The translations under genes and the position numbers were made by a program. Source: JAEUSI01 sp036782915 (GTDB lineage Bacteria; Bacteroidota; Ignavibacteria; Tepidaquicellales; Tepidaquicellaceae). Taken from it: DNA of 22,111 bases. Of this stretch, positions 15,751-22,111 are shown in pieces (within the stretch, counting starts at the first letter, position 1; every line of letters starts with the position of its first letter). The notes under the pieces are model-generated. The model made no database searches. It was not told the DNA's origin and saw only the letters and a list, made by a program, of their open reading frames with translations. The stretch is taken from contig DAIPYE010000034.1 of assembly GCA_036782915.1 (NCBI GenBank), positions 1 to 22,111 on the forward strand. The letters are read 5' to 3'.

Positions 15751-16818
15751 ATGGTTCCAGTAAGCATTTACGACTTCGAATCACTTGCAAAAGAAAACCT
15801 TTCTCAAACTGCTATCGATTATTACTCAAGCGGTGCAAATGAAGAAATTACTTTAAGAGAAAATTGTGAAGCGTTTAAAAAGATCTTTCTGAAATACAGA
15901 GTTCTTGTTGACGTCAGTAAAAGAGATCTTTCCACTGAGGTTCTCGGACAAAATATTTCAATGCCTCTTATGATTGCTCCGACTGCTTTTCATAAAATGG
16001 CGAACGATGAAGGAGAAGTAGCTGTCGCAAAAGCTGCAGCAAAAGCAGGGACAATAATGATCATGAGTACTCTTTCAAATTCATCCGTGGAAGAAGTTAC
16101 AAGTGCAGCAGATGGAAATATATGGTTTCAGCTTTATGTTTTTAAAGACAGAGAAATTACAAGAAATTTGATTAAACGTGTCGAGAAAGCAGGCTGCAAA
16201 GCATTGGTTTTAACAGTTGATGCTCCTTTGCTTGGATTAAGGGAAAGAGATGTGAGAAACAAATTTAATTTGCCTGAAGGATTTACAGTGAAAAATTTAG
16301 AGCCGTTTTACAAAGAAAAACTTTCAATTAAACATGATTCTGGAATTGCAGGATATTTTTCAGAGAATTTAGATCCGTCACTTTCCTGGAAAGATATTGA
16401 TTGGTTAAGATCAGTTACAAACTTACCGATTATAATAAAAGGAATTGGCTGCAAAGAAGATGCATTGCTGGCAGTTAAAAATGGTGCAGACGGCATCGTT
16501 GTTTCCAATCACGGCGGAAGACAACTTGATACATGCCGGGCAACTATAAATGTTTTGCCTGAAGTGGCAGATGCTGTTTATGGTAAAATTGAAATATTTA
16601 TGGATGGAGGAGTCCGAAGAGGTACTGATATTATTAAAGCAAATGCACTTGGAGCAAAAGCAGTGCTGATTGGAAGACCTGTTATCTGGGGACTTACATT
16701 CGATGGGGAAAAAGGTGTTAGTTCTGTTCTGGAAATTTTCAGAAATGAATTTGACCTTGCTATGGCGCTATGTGGATGTGATTCAATTAAAAAAATAACA
16801 AAGGATTTGATAGTATAA
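15751..16818 (+). CDS. FMN-dependent 2-hydroxyacid oxidase/dehydrogenase
   Basis: Oxidises an L-2-hydroxyacid (lactate- or glycolate-like) to the 2-keto acid using FMN. The 355 residues match the spinach glycolate oxidase family almost without gaps, and the known catalytic positions fall at the same numbers: Y24, Y129, D157, R164, K230, H254 and R257 (in SNHGGRQLD). FMN-binding blocks MPLMIAPTAFHKMA and IFMDGGVRRGTDIIKA are also present. Position 108, Trp in glycolate oxidase, is Leu here, which suggests a substrate other than glycolate. The ATG at 15751 has no clear SD. It is convergent with the DUF481 gene, 16 bases away. Oxidase versus quinone-linked dehydrogenase cannot be told from sequence alone; lactate is a guess, since ppdK upstream would consume the pyruvate formed. 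Confidence 0.9.
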   Translation: MVPVSIYDFESLAKENLSQTAIDYYSSGANEEITLRENCEAFKKIFLKYRVLVDVSKRDLSTEVLGQNISMPLMIAPTAFHKMANDEGEVAVAKAAAKAGTIMIMSTLSNSSVEEVTSAADGNIWFQLYVFKDREITRNLIKRVEKAGCKALVLTVDAPLLGLRERDVRNKFNLPEGFTVKNLEPFYKEKLSIKHDSGIAGYFSENLDPSLSWKDIDWLRSVTNLPIIIKGIGCKEDALLAVKNGADGIVVSNHGGRQLDTCRATINVLPEVADAVYGKIEIFMDGGVRRGTDIIKANALGAKAVLIGRPVIWGLTFDGEKGVSSVLEIFRNEFDLAMALCGCDSIKKITKDLIV

Positions 16819-16834
16819 GCGTGATTTTCAGATT

Positions 16835-17590
16835 TTAAAAAGCATACTTCAATCCGAAAGTTAATAGATTATCTGCTCTTTTCCTGCCTACAGAAACCGT
16901 ATTATCAAAAGTATAAAGATAATAGCTGTTAACAGAAAAACCACTTACAACCGGAACAGACAGAGTAAGTTCTAACCTCTGATTATTATTTGCAAAATTT
17001 TCAACGTCCGGTTGATAATATCCGACAGCATTTATGTTAAGATGTTTCTCAAACAATTCCTGATTCGTTTTTAATCTGAATGAAAATCTCAGGCTGCGGT
17101 CATTGTAATTTCTGGGATCTTTAACGAGATCAGTATTGTCAACTATCAGTGCAAGAGATGCTGAAGTTTTGTTTTTTGATTTTGGCATAAAAATCCATTT
17201 TACGCCTGCTCCTGTTTGAAAACGCAGATCTATACCTTTGGAATAATCGTACTCAATTGACTGGAGAAAATAGTAAGAAATTTTTTGATCATATAAAAAA
17301 TCAGCTCTTATTACAGATGTTAAAGTATTATTATCCTTCACTCCGTTCTTAATTCCGTAAAAATATGAAGTTGAAAAATCAGTTTCAAGAATTCCATCAA
17401 CTCTTTTAAACTCACCTTTTCCAAGAATTGTAATTTTATTTGTATTTCCGCTTTGAAACAAACCATTCAGAGAAACTGATCCTGTCCAGATATTATCATA
17501 TTTGCTGAGACTATCTACTCTGTTTTGCTGTGAGAAAAGCGGCTTAATGAAAATGGTTAACAACAAAAAGGTCAAAACATGTACATTCAT
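16835..17590 (-). CDS. DUF481-type outer-membrane beta-barrel protein
   Basis: A 251-residue exported protein of unknown role. Residues 1-20 are a Sec signal peptide (hydrophobic core LTFLLLTIF, cut near SQQN). The mature part starts with WTGSVSLNGLFQSGNTN, the usual DUF481 opening, and continues as alternating strands rich in Tyr, Phe, Asn and Asp. It ends in KYAF: a C-terminal Phe is the signal that barrel-assembly machinery recognises. E. coli YdiY belongs to this family and responds to salt or acid, but function is not known. The 137-base gap upstream (17591-17727) holds a hairpin at 17671-17702 and a 7-base inverted repeat (17591-17597 with 17619-17625). Confidence 0.85.
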   Translation of the reverse strand: MNVHVLTFLLLTIFIKPLFSQQNRVDSLSKYDNIWTGSVSLNGLFQSGNTNKITILGKGEFKRVDGILETDFSTSYFYGIKNGVKDNNTLTSVIRADFLYDQKISYYFLQSIEYDYSKGIDLRFQTGAGVKWIFMPKSKNKTSASLALIVDNTDLVKDPRNYNDRSLRFSFRLKTNQELFEKHLNINAVGYYQPDVENFANNNQRLELTLSVPVVSGFSVNSYYLYTFDNTVSVGRKRADNLLTFGLKYAF

Positions 17591-17670
17591 ATTCTCATAA
17601 ATAGATTGGTTAAAGTTCTGAGAATATAATTCTACTTTACAAATTTAGAAATTCATTTAGGTTAAATTAT

Positions 17671-17702
17671 AAATCCTGCCGGGGAAAATACCGGCAGGAT
17701 TT
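17671..17702 (-). terminator. Hairpin downstream of the small secreted protein gene
   Basis: A perfect 12-pair stem (17671-17682 with 17691-17702) rich in G-C at the top, with an 8-base loop. On the minus strand it follows the stop of the 17728-18090 gene by about 25 bases, as a terminator would. The tail ATAATTTAAC is only weakly T-rich, so termination may be partial and allow some read-through into the DUF481 gene. Confidence 0.7.
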
Positions 17703-17727
17703 AGGAGGCTTGCTGATTTGCAAAAAA

Positions 17728-18090
17728 CTAATTTTTATAGTTTAGGTTATAAAAAAATACTATTCCGGAATAGTCAGTGCTTGTCCAGAGGTTCAGGGAA
17801 TTTAATCTTGCAATTACATTTTCATTTAAATTTTCATTCAAACCTTTTATATCACTAAAAAATATTTTACCGTTCTTGTTTACAGTAGTCGTAATAATTA
17901 CATCTCCTGAAAGATCTCTTGTTTCATACTTAATGCAGGGATTCTTTAAAATTTCTTTGATTTCCTGAATTATCTGAGTATTTAACTCAGCTGATTTTGC
18001 CCCTGTTCCGGGATCTGATATTGCTTTTTCTGTATTGAACAGAAATATGAAAGCAAATAATGCTGCTGATAAAAAAGTAAGGTTCTTCAT
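17728..18090 (-). CDS. Small secreted protein, possible TonB-C-like fold
   Basis: A 120-residue protein that I cannot assign by name. Residues 1-25 form a Sec signal peptide (MKNLTFLSAALFAFIFLF, cut near AIS-DPG). The mature 95 residues begin with a helix (LNTQIIQEIKEIL) and then show the order strand-strand-helix-strand: GDVIITTTVNKNGKIFFSDI, then NENVIARLNSLNLW, then GIVFFYNLNY. That pattern resembles TonB C-terminal-like domains in FCB bacteria, but it lacks an N-terminal anchor helix, so it would be a free periplasmic protein. A textbook AAAGGAG at 18098-18104 sits seven bases before ATG 18090, stronger than most starts in this window, suggesting high expression. The gene is probably monocistronic. 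Confidence 0.8.
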   Translation of the reverse strand: MKNLTFLSAALFAFIFLFNTEKAISDPGTGAKSAELNTQIIQEIKEILKNPCIKYETRDLSGDVIITTTVNKNGKIFFSDIKGLNENLNENVIARLNSLNLWTSTDYSGIVFFYNLNYKN

Positions 18091-18176
18091 TTTTTTTCTC
18101 CTTTGAAATTAAATTTGGAAAATAAATTAACTGAATATTAATTCGTAATTTAAAAGGAAAAGTTTCATATGAATGC

Positions 18177-18716
18177 TTATTCTTTTGAAAGTTCTGATTT
18201 TCTAATTACTTTTAAAGGATAGGAGTAAATTAAACCAGAATAACTGCCATTTTGAGGAATGTTCTTTGCTGAATTCATATCAAAAGTATTTATTTCGAGA
18301 TAAATTTTATTATTCTGAAGTTTATATTGAGAAGTAATTAAAACTCCATTTTCAGAATATGTATTGTAAAAAGTATTAAAATCAAAACAGTAAATATCAA
18401 TCTGAGCAGAACTGTCTTTTTCAAGCATGAAAAGCCCACTTTGAAAATCAATTTCACTTAAAATATAACTTATCACTTCCTTGCTTTCTCCGGTCCCGGA
18501 GATAATTTCCCATTTCCAGACTCTTGAAGAATCAGTTTCTGAAATTTTTAATTCAATTGGAATGGTTTGACTATTCCCGCCTGGATAACTCATAATAACA
18601 GATCCCTTCCAGTCACCGAGCCAGTTTCCCAAAATCCTGTAAGGTTTTCCGCTCTGTGAATAAGAAATGTTTTGCATTAAGGATAAAGTAAAGAAGACAA
18701 TTAATAATTTTTTCAT
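18177..18716 (-). CDS. Secreted hypothetical protein, last gene of the Rieske-queG operon
   Basis: Unrecognised 179-residue exported protein. Residues 1-20 are a signal peptide (MKKLLIVFFTLSLM, cut near SYSQSG). The mature part opens with LGNWLGDWKGSVIM and then runs as repeated short strands with Ser, Tyr, Asp and Asn, which suggests a small beta-barrel or lipocalin-like fold; that is a guess from pattern alone. Its ATG follows the queG TAA with no spacer (TAA-ATG), so it is translated from the same message, probably by re-initiation. A secreted product in an operon with cytoplasmic queG is odd and gives no functional clue. No SD is needed or clearly seen. Confidence 0.78.
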   Translation of the reverse strand: MKKLLIVFFTLSLMQNISYSQSGKPYRILGNWLGDWKGSVIMSYPGGNSQTIPIELKISETDSSRVWKWEIISGTGESKEVISYILSEIDFQSGLFMLEKDSSAQIDIYCFDFNTFYNTYSENGVLITSQYKLQNNKIYLEINTFDMNSAKNIPQNGSYSGLIYSYPLKVIRKSELSKE

Positions 18717-19643
18717 TTAAGATTTAGATTTAAATTTTATTAAATTTCTTTTCCAGCCGCTGAATTTAGTTCGTCTTACAGGTGTGCCTTCAAAAGTTAT
18801 ATTGAATTCAGCCTCATTCATTTTCATGAGTTCATCAATATTTTTATTTAAAATTTCCTTCTTGGGATAGAAGTTTATGTCATTTGTAAAAAATTTATTA
18901 TCGTTGAAAGGACAAACATCCTGACAAATATCACATCCGAAGATCCATCCGTTAAGATCAATTTCAGAGGGAATTTCATTTCTGTTTTCTATAGTCTGAT
19001 AAGAAATACAGAGATTCGCATCAAGTTTGTATTCATCATAAATTGCTCCGGTCGGACAGGCATCAATACAGAGTCTGCAGCTTTTGCAGAGATCTTCTGC
19101 GGGTTTATCAAATTCCAGTTCGATGTTGATCAAAATTTCCGCGAGAAAAAAAAAGCTACCTGTTTCAGAATTAATCACATTTGTGTTCTTTCCCATCCAG
19201 CCGATACCTGATCTGACAGCCCATGCTTTATCCATCATCGGTCCGTCATCAACATATACTCTTGTCTGAATATTATCAGATAGCGCTTCAATTTCTTTAC
19301 ATAAGATTTTTAATTTCTTCTTTATAATTTTATGATAATCCCTTTCACCCCATGCATATCGTGAGATCTTTGGAATGTTTCTGTTTTCAGAATGTGCAAC
19401 CGGTGTGTCGTATAAATAGGCGAGTGAGATAACAGATATAACATCTTCCATTATATTAGAAGGATCTGTTCTTCGTTCAAAATTATTTGCCATCCAGTTC
19501 ATATCAGCATTGCGTTTTTCATCAAGCCAATCTTTCAAAAACGCAGACTCTCTTTTTAATTCTTCCGCTTTAGCAAAACCAACTTTTATAAATCCTGCTT
19601 CAAAACATTTTCTTTTAATCAACTCACTTATTTTGTTTTCCAT
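18717..19643 (-). CDS. queG: Epoxyqueuosine reductase QueG
   Basis: Catalyses the last step of queuosine synthesis in the tRNA wobble base, reducing epoxyqueuosine with cobalamin and two [4Fe-4S] clusters. The 308-residue protein has the N-terminal cobalamin/substrate part (ISRYAWGERDYHKIIKKKL, then YVDDGPMMDKAWAVRSGIGW with the conserved Asp of the DxGP motif). A bacterial ferredoxin module follows: C186, C189, C192 and C196 in CKSCRLCIDACPTGAI, and C212, C237, C240 and C244, the last three in CDICQDVCPFN. It lacks the C-terminal HEAT repeats of longer family members. ATG 19643 lies nine bases after the Rieske stop, and the secreted hypothetical gene follows at once. queA, tgt and cobalamin genes are not in this window. 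Confidence 0.94.
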   Translation of the reverse strand: MENKISELIKRKCFEAGFIKVGFAKAEELKRESAFLKDWLDEKRNADMNWMANNFERRTDPSNIMEDVISVISLAYLYDTPVAHSENRNIPKISRYAWGERDYHKIIKKKLKILCKEIEALSDNIQTRVYVDDGPMMDKAWAVRSGIGWMGKNTNVINSETGSFFFLAEILINIELEFDKPAEDLCKSCRLCIDACPTGAIYDEYKLDANLCISYQTIENRNEIPSEIDLNGWIFGCDICQDVCPFNDNKFFTNDINFYPKKEILNKNIDELMKMNEAEFNITFEGTPVRRTKFSGWKRNLIKFKSKS

Positions 19644-19652
19644 AAGTAAAAG

Positions 19653-19997
19653 CTAAAAATTAAAATCAAAACGTTTCACGGAAGGTTTCTTTACATAAAC
19701 ATATTCGTCTATTACTTTAACTTCAAATGTTCTCAGTTTACAGCCCATTTTTGTCGGCTGTTCGCCGGTTGCAAGGTGAAACTGAAATCCGTGAACCGGA
19801 CAAGCGACATACATTTCTTCAATATATCCGTCATACATTTGCGATGTGTGATTATGCGGACAAATATTATCTACTGCGTAAACAATACCATCAACTTTAA
19901 ATAAAGCTATTTCATTTTCATCATCCAGTTGAAACGGCTTCCCTTTGCGGTTATAAACTTCAGAAACTTTGCAAATTTTTATATACTCTTCTTCCAT
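19653..19997 (-). CDS. Rieske [2Fe-2S] ferredoxin
   Basis: A 114-residue stand-alone electron carrier, cytoplasmic since there is no signal or membrane anchor. The Rieske ligands are complete: C46 and H48 in ICPHNH, C66 and H69 in ACPVHGFQF, with GEQPTKMGCKLRTFEVKV after them as in dioxygenase-type or NirD-like ferredoxins. The disulfide cysteines of high-potential bc1 Rieske proteins are missing from the CPH and CPVH loops, pointing to a low-potential type. It is the first gene of the Rieske-queG-hypothetical operon; no dioxygenase or nitrite reductase gene is near. ATG 19997 lies only 13 bases after the stem of the upstream terminator, leaving little room for a promoter or leader. Confidence 0.92.
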   Translation of the reverse strand: MEEEYIKICKVSEVYNRKGKPFQLDDENEIALFKVDGIVYAVDNICPHNHTSQMYDGYIEEMYVACPVHGFQFHLATGEQPTKMGCKLRTFEVKVIDEYVYVKKPSVKRFDFNF

Positions 19998-20000
19998 AAC

Positions 20001-20046
20001 AGTAAAATAAAAAACTTCTTATCAAAATTAACTGATAAGAAGTTTT
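20001..20046 (-). terminator. Rho-independent terminator after pnp and the STAS gene
   Basis: A perfect 14-pair stem (20011-20024 with 20033-20046) with an 8-base loop. On the minus strand it runs into TTTTTTATTTTACT. It begins 25 bases after the STAS stop and ends the pnp-STAS transcript. The tail reaches to within a few bases of the Rieske ATG. Confidence 0.92.
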
Positions 20047-20071
20047 TATTTTAAACTAAATTAAATTGAAT

Positions 20072-20377
20072 TTACTTGATCTCAAATACCCTGTCCAACC
20101 TGGCGATCTTCATCAGATCTCTCACTCCGGCATTCACATTCATAATAATAAGTTTCTTATTCTTTTCTCTCTCCAGTCTTTCTGAAAGCAGAAGAACAGA
20201 CAACCCTGAACTATCGCACTTTGTGACATCCTTCAGATCAATTATGAATTGATTGTCTATTTCCTTTTGTAAAAAGATAAGCTCAGCTTTCAGAGCAGCA
20301 GTTATGGAATGATCAAGAGATTTTGATTCAAGTTTGAATATTGTTTTATCTGTCTGTTTATCGATTTCGAATTTCAT
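20072..20377 (-). CDS. STAS-domain anti-sigma factor antagonist
   Basis: A 101-residue single STAS domain of the SpoIIAA/RsbV type, a cytoplasmic partner-switch protein that frees a sigma factor (or another target) by binding its anti-sigma kinase. The key motif CDSSGLSVLLL (54-64) carries the Ser56/Ser57 pair where the kinase phosphorylates (Ser58 in SpoIIAA). IIDLKDVTKCDSSG and LIIMNVNAGVRDLMKIARLD fit the strand-helix pattern. Its ATG overlaps the pnp stop by one base (TAATG), so it is translationally coupled to pnp. No RsbW-type kinase, phosphatase or sigma gene is in the window, so the partner is unknown. The terminator at 20001-20046 closes the unit. Confidence 0.92.
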   Translation of the reverse strand: MKFEIDKQTDKTIFKLESKSLDHSITAALKAELIFLQKEIDNQFIIDLKDVTKCDSSGLSVLLLSERLEREKNKKLIIMNVNAGVRDLMKIARLDRVFEIK

Positions 20378-22111
20378 TATGCGTTTTCGTTTGGTTTTAC
20401 AGGTTCTTTTGGCTTTGGAGCTTCTTTTGGAAGTAAAACTTTTCTGCTTAATTTTAATTTTCCCGAATCATCAATTCCCATTAATTTCACCTGTATCGCC
20501 TGACCGAATTTCAAAACATCTTCCACTTTCAAAACTCTCTTATTGTCAATCTCAGAAATATGAAGCAGTCCCTCTTTACCCGGTAAAATTTCTACAAACG
20601 CTCCGAAGTCTTTAATGCCTTTCACAGTTCCGTCATAGATCTTTCCGATCTCCGGAACTTCTGTCAGTCCGCCGATCATCTTTCTTGCGATCTCAGCCTG
20701 TGTTTTATCAACTGCCGCAATTGTAACTTTACCTTCATCATCGATATCGATCGAAGCTCCGCTTTCTGCAATAATGTGCCTGATAGTTTTTCCGCCCGGT
20801 CCGATCACAGCTCCGATCATATCTTTCGGAACCATCATTGAATAAAGATGCGGTGCAAAACTTGAAATAGAATCTCTGGAAACACTCATTGTCTTTTCCA
20901 TTTCTCCGAGAATGTGTAAACGTCCTTCCTTTGCCTGTGCCAGTGCTTTTTCCATAATCTCAAAAGAAATTCCGCGGATCTTTATGTCCATCTGAATTGC
21001 TGTGATTCCTTCCTTACTTCCTGCAACTTTAAAATCCATATCTCCGAAATGATCTTCATCGCCGAGTATGTCGGAAAGTATTGCAACTTTATCGGATTCT
21101 TTTATAAGTCCCATTGCAATTCCTGCAATCGGCTTTTTTAATTTAACTCCGGCATCCATTAACGCTAAAGAACCGGCGCAGACTGTTGCCATTGAAGATG
21201 AACCGTTTGATTCAAGTATATCTGAAACTATTCTGATCGTGTAAGGAAAATCTTCTTCACTCGGAAGTAAATTTTTCAATGATCTTTCTGCTAGATTTCC
21301 GTGACCGATCTCTCTTCTTCCCGGTCCGGGTCTTCCGCCAACTTCTCCTGTACTGAACGGAGGAAAATTATAGTGTAATATAAATCTTTTGTAACTTAAC
21401 TCTTTCAATCCTTCTATCATCTGCTCATCACGTTTTGTACCGAGCGTTACTGTAGATAAACTTTGTGTCTGTCCTCTTGTGAATAAAGCTGAGCCATGTG
21501 TTCGCGGCAATACGCCTACTTCACTTGCAATGGCGCGGATGTCCTTCGTTCCTCTTCCGTCTAATCTTTTGCTTTCATCAAGTATCATGGAGCGCATTAC
21601 ATCATATTGTATATCATGAATTATGCTTCCTATCTTTTTTTCACTGTCAGGATATTTTTCTGAAAGAGCAGTAATTGCTTTGTCAAAAATTTCTCTGTTC
21701 TTTAATTTTCTGTCTTCCTTTGATAAAACTGTTGCTGTTACAGTCTTAATATCAGCTTCACAAATATTTTTTACATCAGCTCTCATTTCAGAAAGATCTT
21801 CTTTTGCAAATAAAGCTCTTTTTGGTTTACCGGCTTCTTTTGCGAATTCTTTCTGGAAAGCACAAAGTTCTGCAATATGCTTGTGTCCGAATTTGATCGC
21901 TTCCAGAAATTCCTCTTCAGAAATTTCACTTGCTTCACCTTCTACCATCATGATCGAGTCAGATGTTCCTGCAACGCTGATATCATAATCACCTTCTTCA
22001 AGCTGCTTATGAGTAGGGTTAATAACAAGTTCTCCGTTAATTCTTGTAACACGAACTTCAGAGATCGGCTCTTCAAAAGGAATATCCGAAATTAATAATG
22101 CTGCTGATGCG
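20377..22111 (-). CDS. pnp: Polynucleotide phosphorylase, C-terminal part (5' end outside window)
   Basis: Trimeric 3'-5' exoribonuclease that releases nucleoside diphosphates with phosphate; core of the RNA degradosome. The frame stays open to the right edge, with residues such as SEVRVTRINGELVINPTHKQ before the first internal Met, so the N-terminus is missing. Visible are the end of the first RNase PH domain, the helical linker, and the second RNase PH domain with TRGQTQSLSTVTLGTKRDEQ, GSSSMATVCAGSLALMDAGV and ILGDEDHFGDMDFKVAGSKE, which carries the metal-binding Asp residues. A KH domain (MIGAVIGPGGKTIRHI) and an S1 domain (GTVKGIKDFGAFVEILPGKE) follow. It ends in a short Pro/Lys-rich tail (APKPKEPVKPNENA). 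A STAS gene overlaps its stop. Confidence 0.97.
   Translation of the reverse strand, partial: ASAALLISDIPFEEPISEVRVTRINGELVINPTHKQLEEGDYDISVAGTSDSIMMVEGEASEISEEEFLEAIKFGHKHIAELCAFQKEFAKEAGKPKRALFAKEDLSEMRADVKNICEADIKTVTATVLSKEDRKLKNREIFDKAITALSEKYPDSEKKIGSIIHDIQYDVMRSMILDESKRLDGRGTKDIRAIASEVGVLPRTHGSALFTRGQTQSLSTVTLGTKRDEQMIEGLKELSYKRFILHYNFPPFSTGEVGGRPGPGRREIGHGNLAERSLKNLLPSEEDFPYTIRIVSDILESNGSSSMATVCAGSLALMDAGVKLKKPIAGIAMGLIKESDKVAILSDILGDEDHFGDMDFKVAGSKEGITAIQMDIKIRGISFEIMEKALAQAKEGRLHILGEMEKTMSVSRDSISSFAPHLYSMMVPKDMIGAVIGPGGKTIRHIIAESGASIDIDDEGKVTIAAVDKTQAEIARKMIGGLTEVPEIGKIYDGTVKGIKDFGAFVEILPGKEGLLHISEIDNKRVLKVEDVLKFGQAIQVKLMGIDDSGKLKLSRKVLLPKEAPKPKEPVKPNENA

Noticed and set aside
1..22111. 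Transposon, prophage, toxin-antitoxin, CRISPR or defence genes
   Set aside because: Every gene with a recognisable family is housekeeping or metabolic; no integrase, transposase, terminal repeat or direct-repeat array was seen.

Overview
This window looks like ordinary chromosome of an AT-rich bacterium. It carries a translation/ribosome operon, housekeeping genes and a few accessory metabolic operons. There are no mobile elements, no rRNA or tRNA genes and no CRISPR array. The low GC, the kynurenine-type gene cluster, the Sec/lipoprotein signals, the beta-barrel outer-membrane protein ending in Phe, and the mixed use of Shine-Dalgarno (SD) sites suggest a Gram-negative member of the FCB group. 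Ignavibacteria or a relative is my best guess. That placement is inference from protein flavour, not a computed result.

Layout. Positions 1-3159 (+): 3' part of thrS, then infC, rpmI, rplT and, after a terminator-like hairpin, pheS. Positions 3229-3951 (+): a lipoprotein cyclophilin, ending at a strong two-way hairpin. Positions 4031-6943 (-): a three-gene operon read as hypothetical protein, obgE, surE. Positions 7035-10635 (-): a cyclase-family (KynB-like) hydrolase, kynU and kmo, a partial kynurenine pathway. Positions 10723-11403 (+): an SRAP/YedK-HMCES protein, convergent with an MFS exporter (11406-12656, -). Positions 12919-16818 (+): ppdK, a strong terminator, then an FMN-dependent 2-hydroxyacid oxidase/dehydrogenase. 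Positions 16835-18090 (-): a DUF481-type outer-membrane protein and a small secreted protein. Positions 18177-19997 (-): Rieske ferredoxin, queG and a secreted hypothetical protein, packed as one operon. Positions 20072-22111 (-): 3' part of pnp, overlapping a STAS anti-sigma-antagonist gene.

How the genes fit together. The left end supplies translation: two tRNA synthetase genes, IF3, L35 and L20. ObgE adds ribosome assembly and PNPase adds RNA turnover. The kynurenine genes would turn formylkynurenine or kynurenine into 3-hydroxyanthranilate and alanine, which normally feeds quinolinate/NAD synthesis, but neither the first step (tryptophan dioxygenase) nor the next one (3-hydroxyanthranilate dioxygenase) is encoded here. 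PPDK and the 2-hydroxyacid enzyme could together take a hydroxyacid such as lactate to pyruvate and PEP. QueG finishes queuosine, and a Rieske ferredoxin sits directly upstream of it.

I found no clearly new multi-gene system. The best leads are: infC, which has no AUG/GUG/UUG start that keeps its conserved N-terminus and probably starts at AUA; the Rieske-queG pairing, which suggests an electron donor; the truncated kynurenine cluster with an altered metal motif in its hydrolase; several forced UUG starts; an SRAP protein with a long acidic insert; and an unrecognised 369-residue protein leading the obgE operon. No gap between genes exceeds about 262 bases; the longest lies upstream of ppdK.
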